Below are positions 42,530 to 50,849 of a DNA stretch of 64,000 nucleotides, piece after piece. The stretch is from Chloracidobacterium sp. (GTDB lineage Bacteria > Acidobacteriota > Blastocatellia > Pyrinomonadales > Pyrinomonadaceae). Location: positions 372,001 to 436,000 of the forward strand of contig JADKKB010000007.1 of the NCBI GenBank assembly GCA_016720705.1, in the 5' to 3' direction. The position numbers were made by a program, and so were the translations under genes. Every line of letters starts with the position of its first letter. Position 1 is the first letter of the stretch. A model generated the notes under the pieces. That model saw nothing but the letters and a program-made list of their open reading frames with translations, ran no database searches and was not told the DNA's origin.

Positions 42530-45268
42530 ATGAAAAGAGTATTTCTGATCGACTCGATGTCTCATATATTCCGTGCTTTCTTTGCTCCGATGGGTATGCG
42601 TCAGGAACCTATGCGGAATAGCAAGGGCCAGGTGACCCAGGCGGTATTCGTGTTTACAAATATGCTCCGAAAGCTTTTGAATGACGAAAAGCCTGACTAC
42701 GTTGCGGCCGTCTTCGATACCGCCGCCCCAACGTTTCGTCACGATTCGTTCGATGCATACAAGGCTAACCGCGAGGCAATGCCCGATGATCTCGCTTCAC
42801 AACTGCCCTTTATTGTTCGCGTTTGTGAAGCATTTAATATACCGATCCTGAAAATGGACGGATTTGAGGCCGACGATATTATCGGCACGCTTGCTAACGA
42901 ATGCGCGGCCAAGGGAATGCAGGCTGTCATCGTTTCCAACGACAAGGATCTATGCCAACTCGTACGCGACCCATATGTGGTCGCAATGCGGCAAAACTCA
43001 CAGAATCTTAAACGCAAAGTGCCTGTTCCACCGATCGAGTGGTGCGACGAAGCTTGGGTCAAAAATAAGTTTGGCTTGCCTCCGGATAAGATCGTCGACC
43101 TTCTCGGCCTGATGGGCGATGCGGTCGACAACATTCCCGGTGCTCCGGGAATCGGCGAAAAGGGAGCCCTAAAGCTTGTGCTCGAATACGGCTCGGCACT
43201 CGGCGCGATGGAGAACGCTGAAAAGATTACGCACAAGACCTATCGCGAGAGTCTTCAAAACAATCAGGACATCATCCGACAATCGCTCGAGCTAGCCACC
43301 GTTCACACATCTGTCCCGATCAGCCTCGACATCGAGGCTCTAAAAGCCCAGAAGCCTAACCGAGATCTCGCGTACGAACTGTTTCGTGAACTCGAATTCA
43401 AGACACTGACTAACGAGTTTTCAGGTCCCGACACCGCGTCAAGGATCAAGGCAGCCACGAGTTCTGATGGTGGTCTTTTTGATACGCAGCCGAGGAACTC
43501 CTCCGACGTCAGCAGCAAGTATTTGGTTGTGAATAGCAGTAGTTTGTTGGACGAGATGATCGGGCGGCTTATTGAGACGCCGCAATGGAGCTTTCACGTA
43601 AATGATTCGAATGCTAACGAAAAAGCCAGTTGCTTTGAAAAACCTGCTCCACACGGGATCGGATTCGGCCTCGGAAACGGCGAGGCATTTTACGTTGATC
43701 TTGACGGATTTGCCGGCGGCCGGATCGAAGCTCTCCGTCAGCTTAATTATATTCTGACAAGCGAGAACTACATCAAATCGGTCTATGACGAAAAGCGGAA
43801 TTTCGGCTCGCTTCTTGGATTGGGGATTCGCCCCGCAGGAGTAAAGGATGACGTTCTGATCGCGGCATATCTACTCGAATCGACGCGGACTAGCTATCCG
43901 ATCCCATTTCTTGCTCAGATATATTCTGATATCGACGCTCAACATACGGTGCCCGAGGGATTTGACGAGGCCGCATTCCGCACTGCTGAAAATGCGGACT
44001 TCGTGGCCCGACTTGCACCGATCCTTAGCGAAAGACTTCGCGAGAACAGCCTCGAAACATTGTACAAAGACGTCGAATTGCCACTGATACCGATCCTCAT
44101 CGACATCGAACTGACAGGTATGAAGATCGACGGTGAGAGCCTTACTATCTTTTCGGAATTTATTTCGAAAGAGCTTGAATCGCTTCGCGAAAAGATCACG
44201 ACGATCGCCGGACGCGAATTTAATATCGGATCGCCCAAACAGGTCGGCGAGATATTTAGTGAACTCAATATCGAGACTGGCCGCAAGACCGCGACCGGAC
44301 AGATTTCGACAAGTCACGACGTCCTCGTCGAACTCGCTGAGACGTACGAGATCGCCCAACACATCATTGATTACCGCGAACTCGATAAACTCCGGGCGAC
44401 CTACGCTGACGCATTGCCTAAAATGATCGCGTCGGACGGCCGAATTCACGGCTGTCTGAATCAAACCGTGGCCGCGACGGGCAGGCTTAGCTCGACCGAA
44501 CCCAACCTGCAGAACATTCCTGTTCGCACGGAACTCGGTCAGCGAATTCGCAAGGCGTTTATTCCCGAAGCAGGCAACAAGCTCATCTCCGCCGACTATT
44601 CGCAGCTCGAGCTCCGCATCCTTGCCCACATCACGCGAGATCCGCGAATGCTGGAGGCGTATAAGAATAACGAGGACATCCACTCGCAAACCGCACGACT
44701 CGTTTTTGGTGCAAAGGACGAAAAAGAGTTAAAAGAAAAGCGTCGTCTGGCTAAGATCGTCAATTTTGGTATAGCTTACGCGGTCGAGGCTTTCGGTCTG
44801 TCGCAACGTGTCGGTATCAGTCGATCTGAGGCGAAGCAGGTCATCGCGGACTATTTCGAGACCTACAAGGGCATTCGCGAATATATGGATCGAACCCCGT
44901 TGGAAGCTCGTGAAAAGGGATACATCACATCGCTGTTCGGTCGCCGGCGGCACTTCCCTTCGATCAACGACCGCAACTTTGCCGTACGCTCGCGTGCCGA
45001 ACGCGAAGCCATTAATATGCCCATCCAGGGCACGGCCAGCGACATCGTCAAGATCGCGATGATCCGTGTCGCCGCCGCTCTGAAAGCAGAGAAACTCGCA
45101 ACAAAGATGATAATGCAGGTTCACGACGAACTTTTGTTTGAGGGCCCGGCCTCGGAGGTCGACGCCGCTAAGGTCTTGATAAAACGCGAAATGGAATCCG
45201 CCGCCACCCTCGACGTCCCGCTCGTAGTCGAGATAGGCGTCGGCGACGACTGGATGAGTGCTAAGTAG
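42530..45268 (+). CDS. polA: DNA polymerase I
   Basis: The 912-residue enzyme has an N-terminal 5'-3' nuclease (IDSMSHIFRAFFAPMG, FDTAAPTFRHDSFDAYKANR, GFEADDIIGTLANE, VDNIPGAPGIGEKGALKLV). The 3'-5' exonuclease-like domain (about residues 325-500) has degenerate metal-binding motifs. The C-terminal polymerase has TGRLSSTEPNLQNIPVRTEL, SADYSQLELRILAH, RRLAKIVNFGIAYAVEAFGL, FGRRRHFPSINDRN and MQVHDELLFEGP. It fills gaps in repair and removes primers. Loss of the exonuclease residues suggests a non-proofreading enzyme. Confidence 0.95.
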   Translation: MKRVFLIDSMSHIFRAFFAPMGMRQEPMRNSKGQVTQAVFVFTNMLRKLLNDEKPDYVAAVFDTAAPTFRHDSFDAYKANREAMPDDLASQLPFIVRVCEAFNIPILKMDGFEADDIIGTLANECAAKGMQAVIVSNDKDLCQLVRDPYVVAMRQNSQNLKRKVPVPPIEWCDEAWVKNKFGLPPDKIVDLLGLMGDAVDNIPGAPGIGEKGALKLVLEYGSALGAMENAEKITHKTYRESLQNNQDIIRQSLELATVHTSVPISLDIEALKAQKPNRDLAYELFRELEFKTLTNEFSGPDTASRIKAATSSDGGLFDTQPRNSSDVSSKYLVVNSSSLLDEMIGRLIETPQWSFHVNDSNANEKASCFEKPAPHGIGFGLGNGEAFYVDLDGFAGGRIEALRQLNYILTSENYIKSVYDEKRNFGSLLGLGIRPAGVKDDVLIAAYLLESTRTSYPIPFLAQIYSDIDAQHTVPEGFDEAAFRTAENADFVARLAPILSERLRENSLETLYKDVELPLIPILIDIELTGMKIDGESLTIFSEFISKELESLREKITTIAGREFNIGSPKQVGEIFSELNIETGRKTATGQISTSHDVLVELAETYEIAQHIIDYRELDKLRATYADALPKMIASDGRIHGCLNQTVAATGRLSSTEPNLQNIPVRTELGQRIRKAFIPEAGNKLISADYSQLELRILAHITRDPRMLEAYKNNEDIHSQTARLVFGAKDEKELKEKRRLAKIVNFGIAYAVEAFGLSQRVGISRSEAKQVIADYFETYKGIREYMDRTPLEAREKGYITSLFGRRRHFPSINDRNFAVRSRAEREAINMPIQGTASDIVKIAMIRVAAALKAEKLATKMIMQVHDELLFEGPASEVDAAKVLIKREMESAATLDVPLVVEIGVGDDWMSAK

Positions 45269-45315
45269 TACTTAGGTCCGTACAGCTAACACTCGCTTTT
45301 GCGGCCAAATTTCGT

Positions 45316-46560
45316 ATGACCCAAACCCCCGTCAAATATCGCTGGGCGATCGTCGTGGTCGCAACGCTCGCTCTCGTTGTCAGCAACGGCCTGGCGATCG
45401 GCGGCCTGCCGCCGTTTTACAAGCCGATTCGCGAAGAGTTTGTCGCCATTGGTGCGATCGATGCTGCACGAGCCGAAAGCTTTATCGCAAATGCCGCGAA
45501 TATCACATTTCTGATGTCGGGCGTCTTCTCTGTGATCGGCGGATGGCTGATCACAAAGTTTCGGCTGAGGCCGATGATGCTGGTCGGTTGCGGATTGTTG
45601 GGCACAGGCTTGATCGTTCATTCGCAGGCGTTTACGGCAGAGATGGTGTACGCCGCAAGGCTTCTGATGGGCGCATCGCTGGGGTTTGTCGGCGTTGCAC
45701 CGTGCGTCGTATTGGTTTCAAACTGGTTCGACAAGGGCCGCGGAACCGCTCTCGGAATTGTGTTGACCGGCACGAGTCTTGGTGGGTTTTTAATACCGCT
45801 CGTAGCGGCACCGCTGATCGCCAACTATGGTTGGCGATATGCGATGCTGGCCTTTAGTTCGCTAGTTTGGCTAGCTCTGCTTCCGGCGATCATTCTCTTG
45901 GTCAAAGAGCCCGCCGCGAATGCTCAGGTCTCTGACCAAGCAGTTAGTGCCGACGGAATGACTCTTGGGGAAGCGGTACGGACGCCCTTGTTTTGGGCGT
46001 TTGCGGCGTGTGCGGCACTTGTCTTTTATCCGATCTTTGCGACCAGCCAGCAGTTTATCTTGTACCTGCAAACGCCGAAGATCGGGGTTTCGGCGGAGAC
46101 GGCAGCGTTTGCACAGTCGGCATTGTTTGCCATAAGTATCGGCGGCAAATTCCTCGCCGGGTACCTGAGCGATAAGTTTCGTGCGGTTCGCGTTATAGTC
46201 GCGTGTTCGCTAGTGATGTTTGCGGCATCGCTGGTGCTTCTGGGATTGACGGCGGCAAACTCGATCTTCTTTTTGCTACCTTTTGCACTCGGTTATGGTG
46301 GTACATTCGTGCTGCTCCAACGCCTCGCCGCGGACTTTTTCGGCCGCCGTGAGATCGGCAAGATTCTCGGGCTGATTACTCTGATCGAAGTCACCGGTGC
46401 CGCCATCGGAGGCCGCATTACCGGCTACCTCGCCGACCAAAACAACGGCGACTACACCACCGCCTTCTACGGAGTAACCATCGCCGCCGCCCTCGCTTTT
46501 ATCATGACGATCGCGATTTATTTCTTAAGTAACAATCGTGTGCGGGAGTCAAAATCGTGA
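45316..46560 (+). CDS. MFS transporter
   Basis: The 414-residue protein has about twelve transmembrane helices. It begins with TM1 VVVATLALVVSNGLAIGGLP, and the loop GGWLITKFRLRPMMLVG (motif A-like) lies between TM2 and TM3. The second half repeats this with FLAGYLSDKFRAVRVIV. Its organisation resembles monocarboxylate or oxalate-formate exchange transporters, but the substrate cannot be read from sequence. Its stop overlaps the next start (ATGA). Confidence 0.88.
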   Translation: MTQTPVKYRWAIVVVATLALVVSNGLAIGGLPPFYKPIREEFVAIGAIDAARAESFIANAANITFLMSGVFSVIGGWLITKFRLRPMMLVGCGLLGTGLIVHSQAFTAEMVYAARLLMGASLGFVGVAPCVVLVSNWFDKGRGTALGIVLTGTSLGGFLIPLVAAPLIANYGWRYAMLAFSSLVWLALLPAIILLVKEPAANAQVSDQAVSADGMTLGEAVRTPLFWAFAACAALVFYPIFATSQQFILYLQTPKIGVSAETAAFAQSALFAISIGGKFLAGYLSDKFRAVRVIVACSLVMFAASLVLLGLTAANSIFFLLPFALGYGGTFVLLQRLAADFFGRREIGKILGLITLIEVTGAAIGGRITGYLADQNNGDYTTAFYGVTIAAALAFIMTIAIYFLSNNRVRESKS

Positions 46561-46991
46561 ACGAATTGGAAAGCTCGGACTGCACTAGTCAAAAGACAAA
46601 GGTCGAATGGATCGTCGATTACGTTGCCCTCATCATTGCGGGCACAATGTTTGAAACTAAATGCGCGGCTTTGACGGCTTGTGTTAACGACCTTGAGACA
46701 ATGACCGGCGAGTCCGCCGCGTTCACCGCCGAAGGCCGCAGTGCCACCGACGCCTGCGACGCTTTCGAAGCGGCATTTGGCCAACAAGACTCAGCCGTCG
46801 GCAGCCGCGTCGGCAAAAACGCCGAGATCAACGCCAAAATGGCCGAATTCGTCGCCCTAAAAGCCACCGTCACCAACATGGCCCCAAACTTCTGCTTAGG
46901 CGATAAAGGCGCCATCGCCGCCTGGCACTCCGCCGCCCACATCGAAGAAGCACCAAAGAATAAGGATCCACCAACGCCACCAACCCCTTAA
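46557..46991 (+). CDS. hypothetical protein coupled to the MFS gene
   Basis: The 144-residue alanine-rich helical protein starts inside the MFS stop codon. It contains four cysteines and a segment AWHSAAHIEEAPKNKDP near the C-terminus, then a PPTPPTP tail. No signal peptide or known domain is evident. Co-expression with a transporter is likely; the role is unknown. A terminator follows at 47011. Confidence 0.55.
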   Translation: MNELESSDCTSQKTKVEWIVDYVALIIAGTMFETKCAALTACVNDLETMTGESAAFTAEGRSATDACDAFEAAFGQQDSAVGSRVGKNAEINAKMAEFVALKATVTNMAPNFCLGDKGAIAAWHSAAHIEEAPKNKDPPTPPTP

Positions 46992-47010
46992 CCCATCTAA
47001 AACCACGCAC

Positions 47011-47038
47011 AAAAAAAGGCCGCACCCGCGGCCTTTTT
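47011..47038 (+). terminator. intrinsic terminator after the MFS operon
   Basis: AAAAGGCCGC pairs with GCGGCCTTTTT around an ACCC loop. A-runs and T-runs flank the stem, so it works in both directions. Confidence 0.85.
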
Positions 47039-47146
47039 CCTAATATAAAACTCACTCGACTGTGACCTTGTAAGGATCCCTTAGAATGTAACCACTGGTA
47101 AGTGGAGATTTCGGCCTTTGAGATAGGATAGAGAAGGAGGCTGAAG

Positions 47147-47461
47147 ATGAAGAGGAGTAAGTTTAGTGAAGGGCAGGTATTGGGGATATTGAAAGCGGTG
47201 GAGAACGGTCGGAAGGTGGCTGAGGTATGCCGCGAGCATTCGATCTCGGATTCGACGTATTTCAACTGGAAGGCGAAGTATGGCGGGATGACAGCGAGCG
47301 AGATCAAGAGGCTGCGGGAGCTTGAGGAAGAGAACGCAAAGCTGAAAGCGATGTACGCGGAGATGAGTTTAGAGAACCGAGCGTTGAAAGGACTGATCGA
47401 AAAAAAGGCTGGTGACGCCGTTGAGGCGAGAGGCGGTCGGGTATTTGAAAACGGAACATGA
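47147..47461 (+). CDS. IS3-family transposase OrfA (HTH subunit)
   Basis: The 104-residue protein starts after GGAGGCTGAAG. It has an N-terminal helix-turn-helix (KFSEGQVLGILKAVENGRKV then EVCREHSISDSTYFNWKAKY) and a leucine-zipper-like C-terminus (LRELEEENAKLKAMYAEMSL). It binds the element ends and normally joins OrfB by frameshifting in the A-run at 47400-47406. Here OrfB lies in the +1 phase rather than the usual -1 phase. Confidence 0.9.
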   Translation: MKRSKFSEGQVLGILKAVENGRKVAEVCREHSISDSTYFNWKAKYGGMTASEIKRLRELEEENAKLKAMYAEMSLENRALKGLIEKKAGDAVEARGGRVFENGT

Positions 47462-48248
47462 GCTTAGTGAGAGGCGTGCGTGTGAAGCGGTGTTGATATC
47501 GAGACGGGTGTATCGGTACTCGCCGCAACAAAGGGACGACGCGGCGTTGATCGAAGCTCTGGGCAATCTCGCCAGAGACCATCCCGATCTCGGATTTGGG
47601 AAGTTCTACGATCTGCTCAAAGCCGACGGGCACGGTTGGAACCACAAGCGTGTGCACCGTGTTTACTGCGAGATGAAGCTGAACAAGCGTCGAAAGTATA
47701 AGCGGCGTGTTCCGACGAGGCATCCTGAGCCATTGACGGTTCCCGTCAGTGCGAACCAAAGCTGGTCGGCGGATTTCATGAGCGATGCATTGGGTGACGG
47801 ACGTCGGTTTCGCACCTTTAACGTGATCGACGACCACCGACGCGAGGTGCTGGCAATCGAGATCGATCTCAATCTCGGAAGCAGAAGGGTCATCAGAGTG
47901 CTTGACCGGCTCGCCGAAACGAGAGGCCTGCCGCAGCGGATCCGATTCGATAACGGACCGGAGTTCACGAGCGTAGCAGTCGCGGACTGGGCCGAGCAGA
48001 ACCAGGTCGAGCTCGCGTTCATCAAACCCGGACGCCCAATGCAAAACGGCTACGTCGAGCGTTTTAACAGGACATATCGTCAGGCGATCCTCGATATGTA
48101 TATCTTTGAAAGTTTGGACCAGGTACGAGAACTAACGGCCAAGTGGATCGATTTCTACAACCGCCGCCGGCCGCATGATGCTCTGGGAGGCATGCCTCCC
48201 AGAGCATCATGCGGACACGTTCTCCTTAACCCGAAAACTCCAATTTAG
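47412..48248 (+). CDS. IS3-family transposase OrfB (DDE integrase)
   Basis: The GTG at 47412 opens a 278-residue frame with an HTH_21-like N-terminus (GYLKTEHELSERRACEAVLI). The integrase core has catalytic residues in WSADFMSD, RFDNGPEF and NGYVERFNRTYRQ, followed by DFYNRRRPHDALGGMPP. All DDE residues are intact. The C-terminal 15-20 codons overlap a perfect 44-bp palindrome (48171-48214), which alters the usual IS3 tail. Confidence 0.9.
   Translation: MTPLRREAVGYLKTEHELSERRACEAVLISRRVYRYSPQQRDDAALIEALGNLARDHPDLGFGKFYDLLKADGHGWNHKRVHRVYCEMKLNKRRKYKRRVPTRHPEPLTVPVSANQSWSADFMSDALGDGRRFRTFNVIDDHRREVLAIEIDLNLGSRRVIRVLDRLAETRGLPQRIRFDNGPEFTSVAVADWAEQNQVELAFIKPGRPMQNGYVERFNRTYRQAILDMYIFESLDQVRELTAKWIDFYNRRRPHDALGGMPPRASCGHVLLNPKTPI
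48171..48214. repeat. perfect 44-bp palindrome in the transposase 3' end
   Basis: Twenty-two bases (48171-48192, CCGCATGATG...GAGGCA) are followed directly by their exact reverse complement (48193-48214) with no spacer. It encodes RPHDALGGMPPRASCG in orfB. Such a structure extrudes readily or stalls replication and is unexpected in coding DNA. Confidence 0.9.
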
Positions 48249-48278
48249 ACGGGTAACAATCAGGGGAGGTTTACAACC

Positions 48279-49475
48279 TCATTTGTCGGACTTGGCTATT
48301 TTGGCATAAATAAAAATCTTCGCTTCCTCTTCGTCCTCACGAATTTCAATATCAAAGTCTACGTTGATAGGTTTATAGTCTCCAGATTCATTTAATTTTG
48401 TAAACCATGCTCTAACTAGATGCTCATTGAAAACGTCGCCCACCTTTAAGGGGAACTTCTTAATTAGATTATCCGCATCTTCTTTCGAGAGTCTGGCGAA
48501 TTCTACTCGATCAAACTTAAATAGACGCCCCTCGTCGATCAGGATCCTGATATTTATCGAAGGATCCATTCCTTTAATCGGAGGTTGCACAAATTTCGGC
48601 TCGAATTCAGAACTATACTGAACATAGCCTTTTTCAGTATATTTATCGGCAAGTTTTTCATAAATAAAATCCTGCAATGCTTTACCGTTAAAAATATCTC
48701 CAGTCGAATATCCAAGAAGCTCAAGGATTTCTTTTTCCTTAAAAACCGTTGCTCCTTCTACCGTAATTTCTCCGAACGTATATCGAATTCCTTCGTCGAC
48801 GTCTATGAGGACCTCAAAACTGTCGCCTGCATATCGTCGGGATATACTCTTGATCTTTAACTGTGCGAAACCTTTTGAGAACATAGCTTCTCTAACATAT
48901 TTCATCGTACAGTATTCGATCTTTCGCTTATCGTACGTTCGCCAACCATCTCCGAGACATGTTATTAAAACGTCAGCAAGTTCTTCATTGGTAAAATATT
49001 TCAAACCTCTAAAAACAATGCGAGAGATCTGCGATGGAAAACCCTTTTCAATCGAAAAGATGAGTTTCATCTGCTCACCTTGCAGCTTTTCACCTAAAAC
49101 GACGACATTGGCCGCGATATATCCCCGCTCGGAGAGAAATTGTTTTGTGGCTTTCAACGCATTTCCAACGCTTTCAGCATCGAATAGCTGACCCGCCTCA
49201 ATTAGACATCGATTATCTCGTAGATATTTGAGAAGGTCAGTAATATGAACGGGTCTATCATCTGAGTCTTCAGGGTTAAGATAGTCGTAATCTATACCGG
49301 GAAAGGTTACTTCAGCTATCTTAGTCTTGTGATCGATGAAGTCCTGAGATTTAGAGAATGGAATAGGGGTGGAAGTGATGCTAGTCGGCTTGTTTACTTG
49401 AGCGTAAAGACTGGCCGCCAACAATAATAGTGTAATGGCAAAAAGACTTGTTTTTAAATATCCTGACACCTTCAC
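48279..49475 (-). CDS. secreted POTRA-repeat protein without beta-barrel
   Basis: The proposed GTG at 49475 begins VKVSGYLKTSLFAITLLLLA, a signal peptide ending in YAQ; a longer ATG at 49595 would read into antisense of a decayed promoter region. The 398-residue mature part contains several POTRA-like units typical of BamA/TamA/FhaC N-termini: LKATKQFLSERGYIAANVVV, FGEITVEGATVFKEKEILEL, FDRVEFARLSKEDADNLIKK. No outer-membrane barrel follows. It may be a scaffold, or the N-terminal half of a formerly larger protein. Confidence 0.7.
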   Translation of the reverse strand: MKVSGYLKTSLFAITLLLLAASLYAQVNKPTSITSTPIPFSKSQDFIDHKTKIAEVTFPGIDYDYLNPEDSDDRPVHITDLLKYLRDNRCLIEAGQLFDAESVGNALKATKQFLSERGYIAANVVVLGEKLQGEQMKLIFSIEKGFPSQISRIVFRGLKYFTNEELADVLITCLGDGWRTYDKRKIEYCTMKYVREAMFSKGFAQLKIKSISRRYAGDSFEVLIDVDEGIRYTFGEITVEGATVFKEKEILELLGYSTGDIFNGKALQDFIYEKLADKYTEKGYVQYSSEFEPKFVQPPIKGMDPSINIRILIDEGRLFKFDRVEFARLSKEDADNLIKKFPLKVGDVFNEHLVRAWFTKLNESGDYKPINVDFDIEIREDEEEAKIFIYAKIAKSDK

Positions 49476-49557
49476 AAGATTACGATAATTCAATTCGGTT
49501 AAATATACTACTGTGTCTGTGATGCATGGATGGGCAAGTTGAATGCTCTGATCGACA

Positions 49558-49661
49558 GTTCTACCAAACCCCAATTCGTCGTATAATCGCTTCATATTAA
49601 ATCATTGATGATCGCGGTCGGGTTGGCTTTTGGCTTTTATGAGTAGTATTTATTCGCAGAG
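49558..49661 (+). pseudogene. decayed promoter and signal-peptide copy
   Basis: About 104 bases closely match 49913-50019, including GTCGTATAATCGCTTCAT. Here the start ATG is ATT, and a frameshift and TAG follow after about 16 codons. It is a remnant of the same gene family as the M14 peptidase 5' end. Confidence 0.6.
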
Positions 49662-49704
49662 TACGACTTAAAGGCAGCTGAACATTGATACGATCATATT
49701 TATA

Positions 49705-49896
49705 GTGCTTTTTTTAGTGGGAAGTATCTTTCTGTTTCGGTCGTCGAATGATGAAGAAGCAATGAGGTCGATGGGAAGGCCCAAAGACCCTGTAATTGCA
49801 AAACTCTTGGTCAGAACTATCGCCTGGATCATGCTTGCACTCGTCGGACTTTATCTTTTCATTACATTTTTACGATTGATTCCAAGTATTCCCTAA
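49705..49896 (+). CDS. small two-helix membrane protein
   Basis: A 63-residue frame beginning at GTG 49705 (or a few codons upstream at a non-ATG codon) encodes a hydrophobic start (VLFLVGSIFLFRSS), a short basic loop (GRPKDPVIAKLLVRT) and a second helix (IAWIMLALVGLYLFITFL). It sits between two decayed signal-peptide copies. A real small protein is plausible, but the start codon is unclear. Confidence 0.4.
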   Translation: MLFLVGSIFLFRSSNDEEAMRSMGRPKDPVIAKLLVRTIAWIMLALVGLYLFITFLRLIPSIP

Positions 49897-49950
49897 CCTA
49901 AACCCCCTTCAAGTTCTACCAAACATCAATTCATCGTATAATCGCTTCAT

Positions 49951-50064
49951 ATGAAATCACCGATGATCGCGGTCGGGTTGGCTTTTGCTTTTGTGGGTAA
50001 TATTTATTCGCAGAGCGATACGGGGAAGGTGCCGGCGGTGACTTATTCTTCTATTTTCTCGTAG
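49951..50064 (+). pseudogene. truncated 5' end of an M14-peptidase-like gene
   Basis: The ATG at 49951 encodes a signal peptide (MKSPMIAVGLAFAFVGNIYS then QSDTG), which matches the M14 peptidase N-terminus at 52026 (MANVYSQSETG). After about 30 codons the frame is broken by the HepT-MntA module, whose hepT end lies at 50043. This is a disrupted paralog. Confidence 0.6.
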
Positions 50065-50390
50065 ATCGAGGCGATCTGGGGTCGGAGTGCGGGTAGGTCG
50101 TCGGTTGCGGTTTTCCAGACGACGTCGAGATTGATGCGAAAGTAATGGTGAGCGATCTTGTCACGCATGCGTGCGATCTGGCTCCAGGCGATGTTTGGAT
50201 GTGCGTCAGTTATCTCTTGCGATAGATTCTTGACAGCTTCGCCGACGACTTCGATGTTTCTCACGAGAGCGTCCTGAAGCATCGGATTCACCTGATAATC
50301 TTCTTCGCGGACGCCGTTTATATAATCTGCCACGCGGTCGCAGCATTCGATGATGTCGTAGAGGTAGAGGCGGTCGTGCCTACTTTTCAT
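50043..50390 (-). CDS. HepT-like HEPN ribonuclease toxin
   Basis: The ATG at 50390 gives a 115-residue all-helical HEPN protein. The RNase motif RDKIAHHY (Rx4HxY) is intact near residue 85. It begins MKSRHDRLYLYDIIECCDRV. It overlaps the upstream mntA stop by 11 bases, the standard order of type VII HepT/MntA systems in which MntA AMPylates and silences HepT. The module is inserted into a decayed peptidase gene. Confidence 0.88.
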   Translation of the reverse strand: MKSRHDRLYLYDIIECCDRVADYINGVREEDYQVNPMLQDALVRNIEVVGEAVKNLSQEITDAHPNIAWSQIARMRDKIAHHYFRINLDVVWKTATDDLPALRPQIASIYEKIEE

Positions 50391-50667
50391 AGATGACTTG
50401 CAGGTCGGCGAGGACATTCTGACGGATCAGCGGGTGAAGCGACGCTTCGGTGGCGAGATCGACGTTGCGTCCAAAGATCTCTGTGAATGTATCTTCGAGG
50501 GCGATGAATTCGACAAGGCCGACCGGTTTCGAGAGCCGAATAAGCAGATCGACATCGCTATTCGCAGTGTCTTCCCCGCGTGCGACCGAACCAAAAACGC
50601 CCAGCATCGCAATATCTTTGGCGTTACATGCTGCTCTTAGCCTGCTCATTACCGGTTCAAGATTCAT
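50380..50667 (-). CDS. MntA-like nucleotidyltransferase antitoxin
   Basis: The ATG at 50667 is preceded by GGGGA six bases upstream. The 95-residue MNT-fold protein has MLGVFGSVARGEDTANSDVD (GSxARG...DxD motif), the catalytic signature for AMP transfer. Its partner HepT is immediately downstream and overlaps. The product should neutralise HepT by AMPylation. The longer alternative start at 50685 lacks a good ribosome site. Confidence 0.88.
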   Translation of the reverse strand: MNLEPVMSRLRAACNAKDIAMLGVFGSVARGEDTANSDVDLLIRLSKPVGLVEFIALEDTFTEIFGRNVDLATEASLHPLIRQNVLADLQVIYEK

Positions 50668-50714
50668 ATTGTTCCCCGCGTTCATAGTAGCATACCCCAG
50701 ACACACCCCAGCAG

Positions 50715-50743
50715 TTCTGACAATCCCGGATTAAGCGTATAAT
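50715..50743 (+). promoter_or_regulatory. putative promoter for the TPR gene
   Basis: TTCTGA (50715-50720), 17 bases, then TATAAT (50738-50743). It points toward the gene beginning at 50850. Confidence 0.45.
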
Positions 50744-50849
50744 TACATTAAACGAGGGTGGGCAGCACAATCTGCTTGCAACGTGCTGGAAGATTAATCT
50801 ATCAAACTGCTTCTGTCGATCAAGGGGAATTAAAAACACTAAAAAACTT

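Larger units (their letters stand above)
47087..48275 (+). mobile_element. IS3-family insertion sequence
   Basis: The element carries orfA and orfB of the IS3 type. Ends are proposed from a TGTAACC start at 47087 and a matching GGTTTACA at 48268-48275. The imperfect terminal repeats share TGTAA. No obvious direct target duplication is visible, so boundaries are approximate. The right end stops three bases from the stop of the POTRA gene. Confidence 0.75.

Noticed and set aside
47304..48044. Long minus-strand frame of about 246 residues inside the IS3 element
   Set aside because: It is antisense to the DDE transposase, has no ribosome site, and its composition (Arg/Pro/Ser-rich) is typical of shadow frames.
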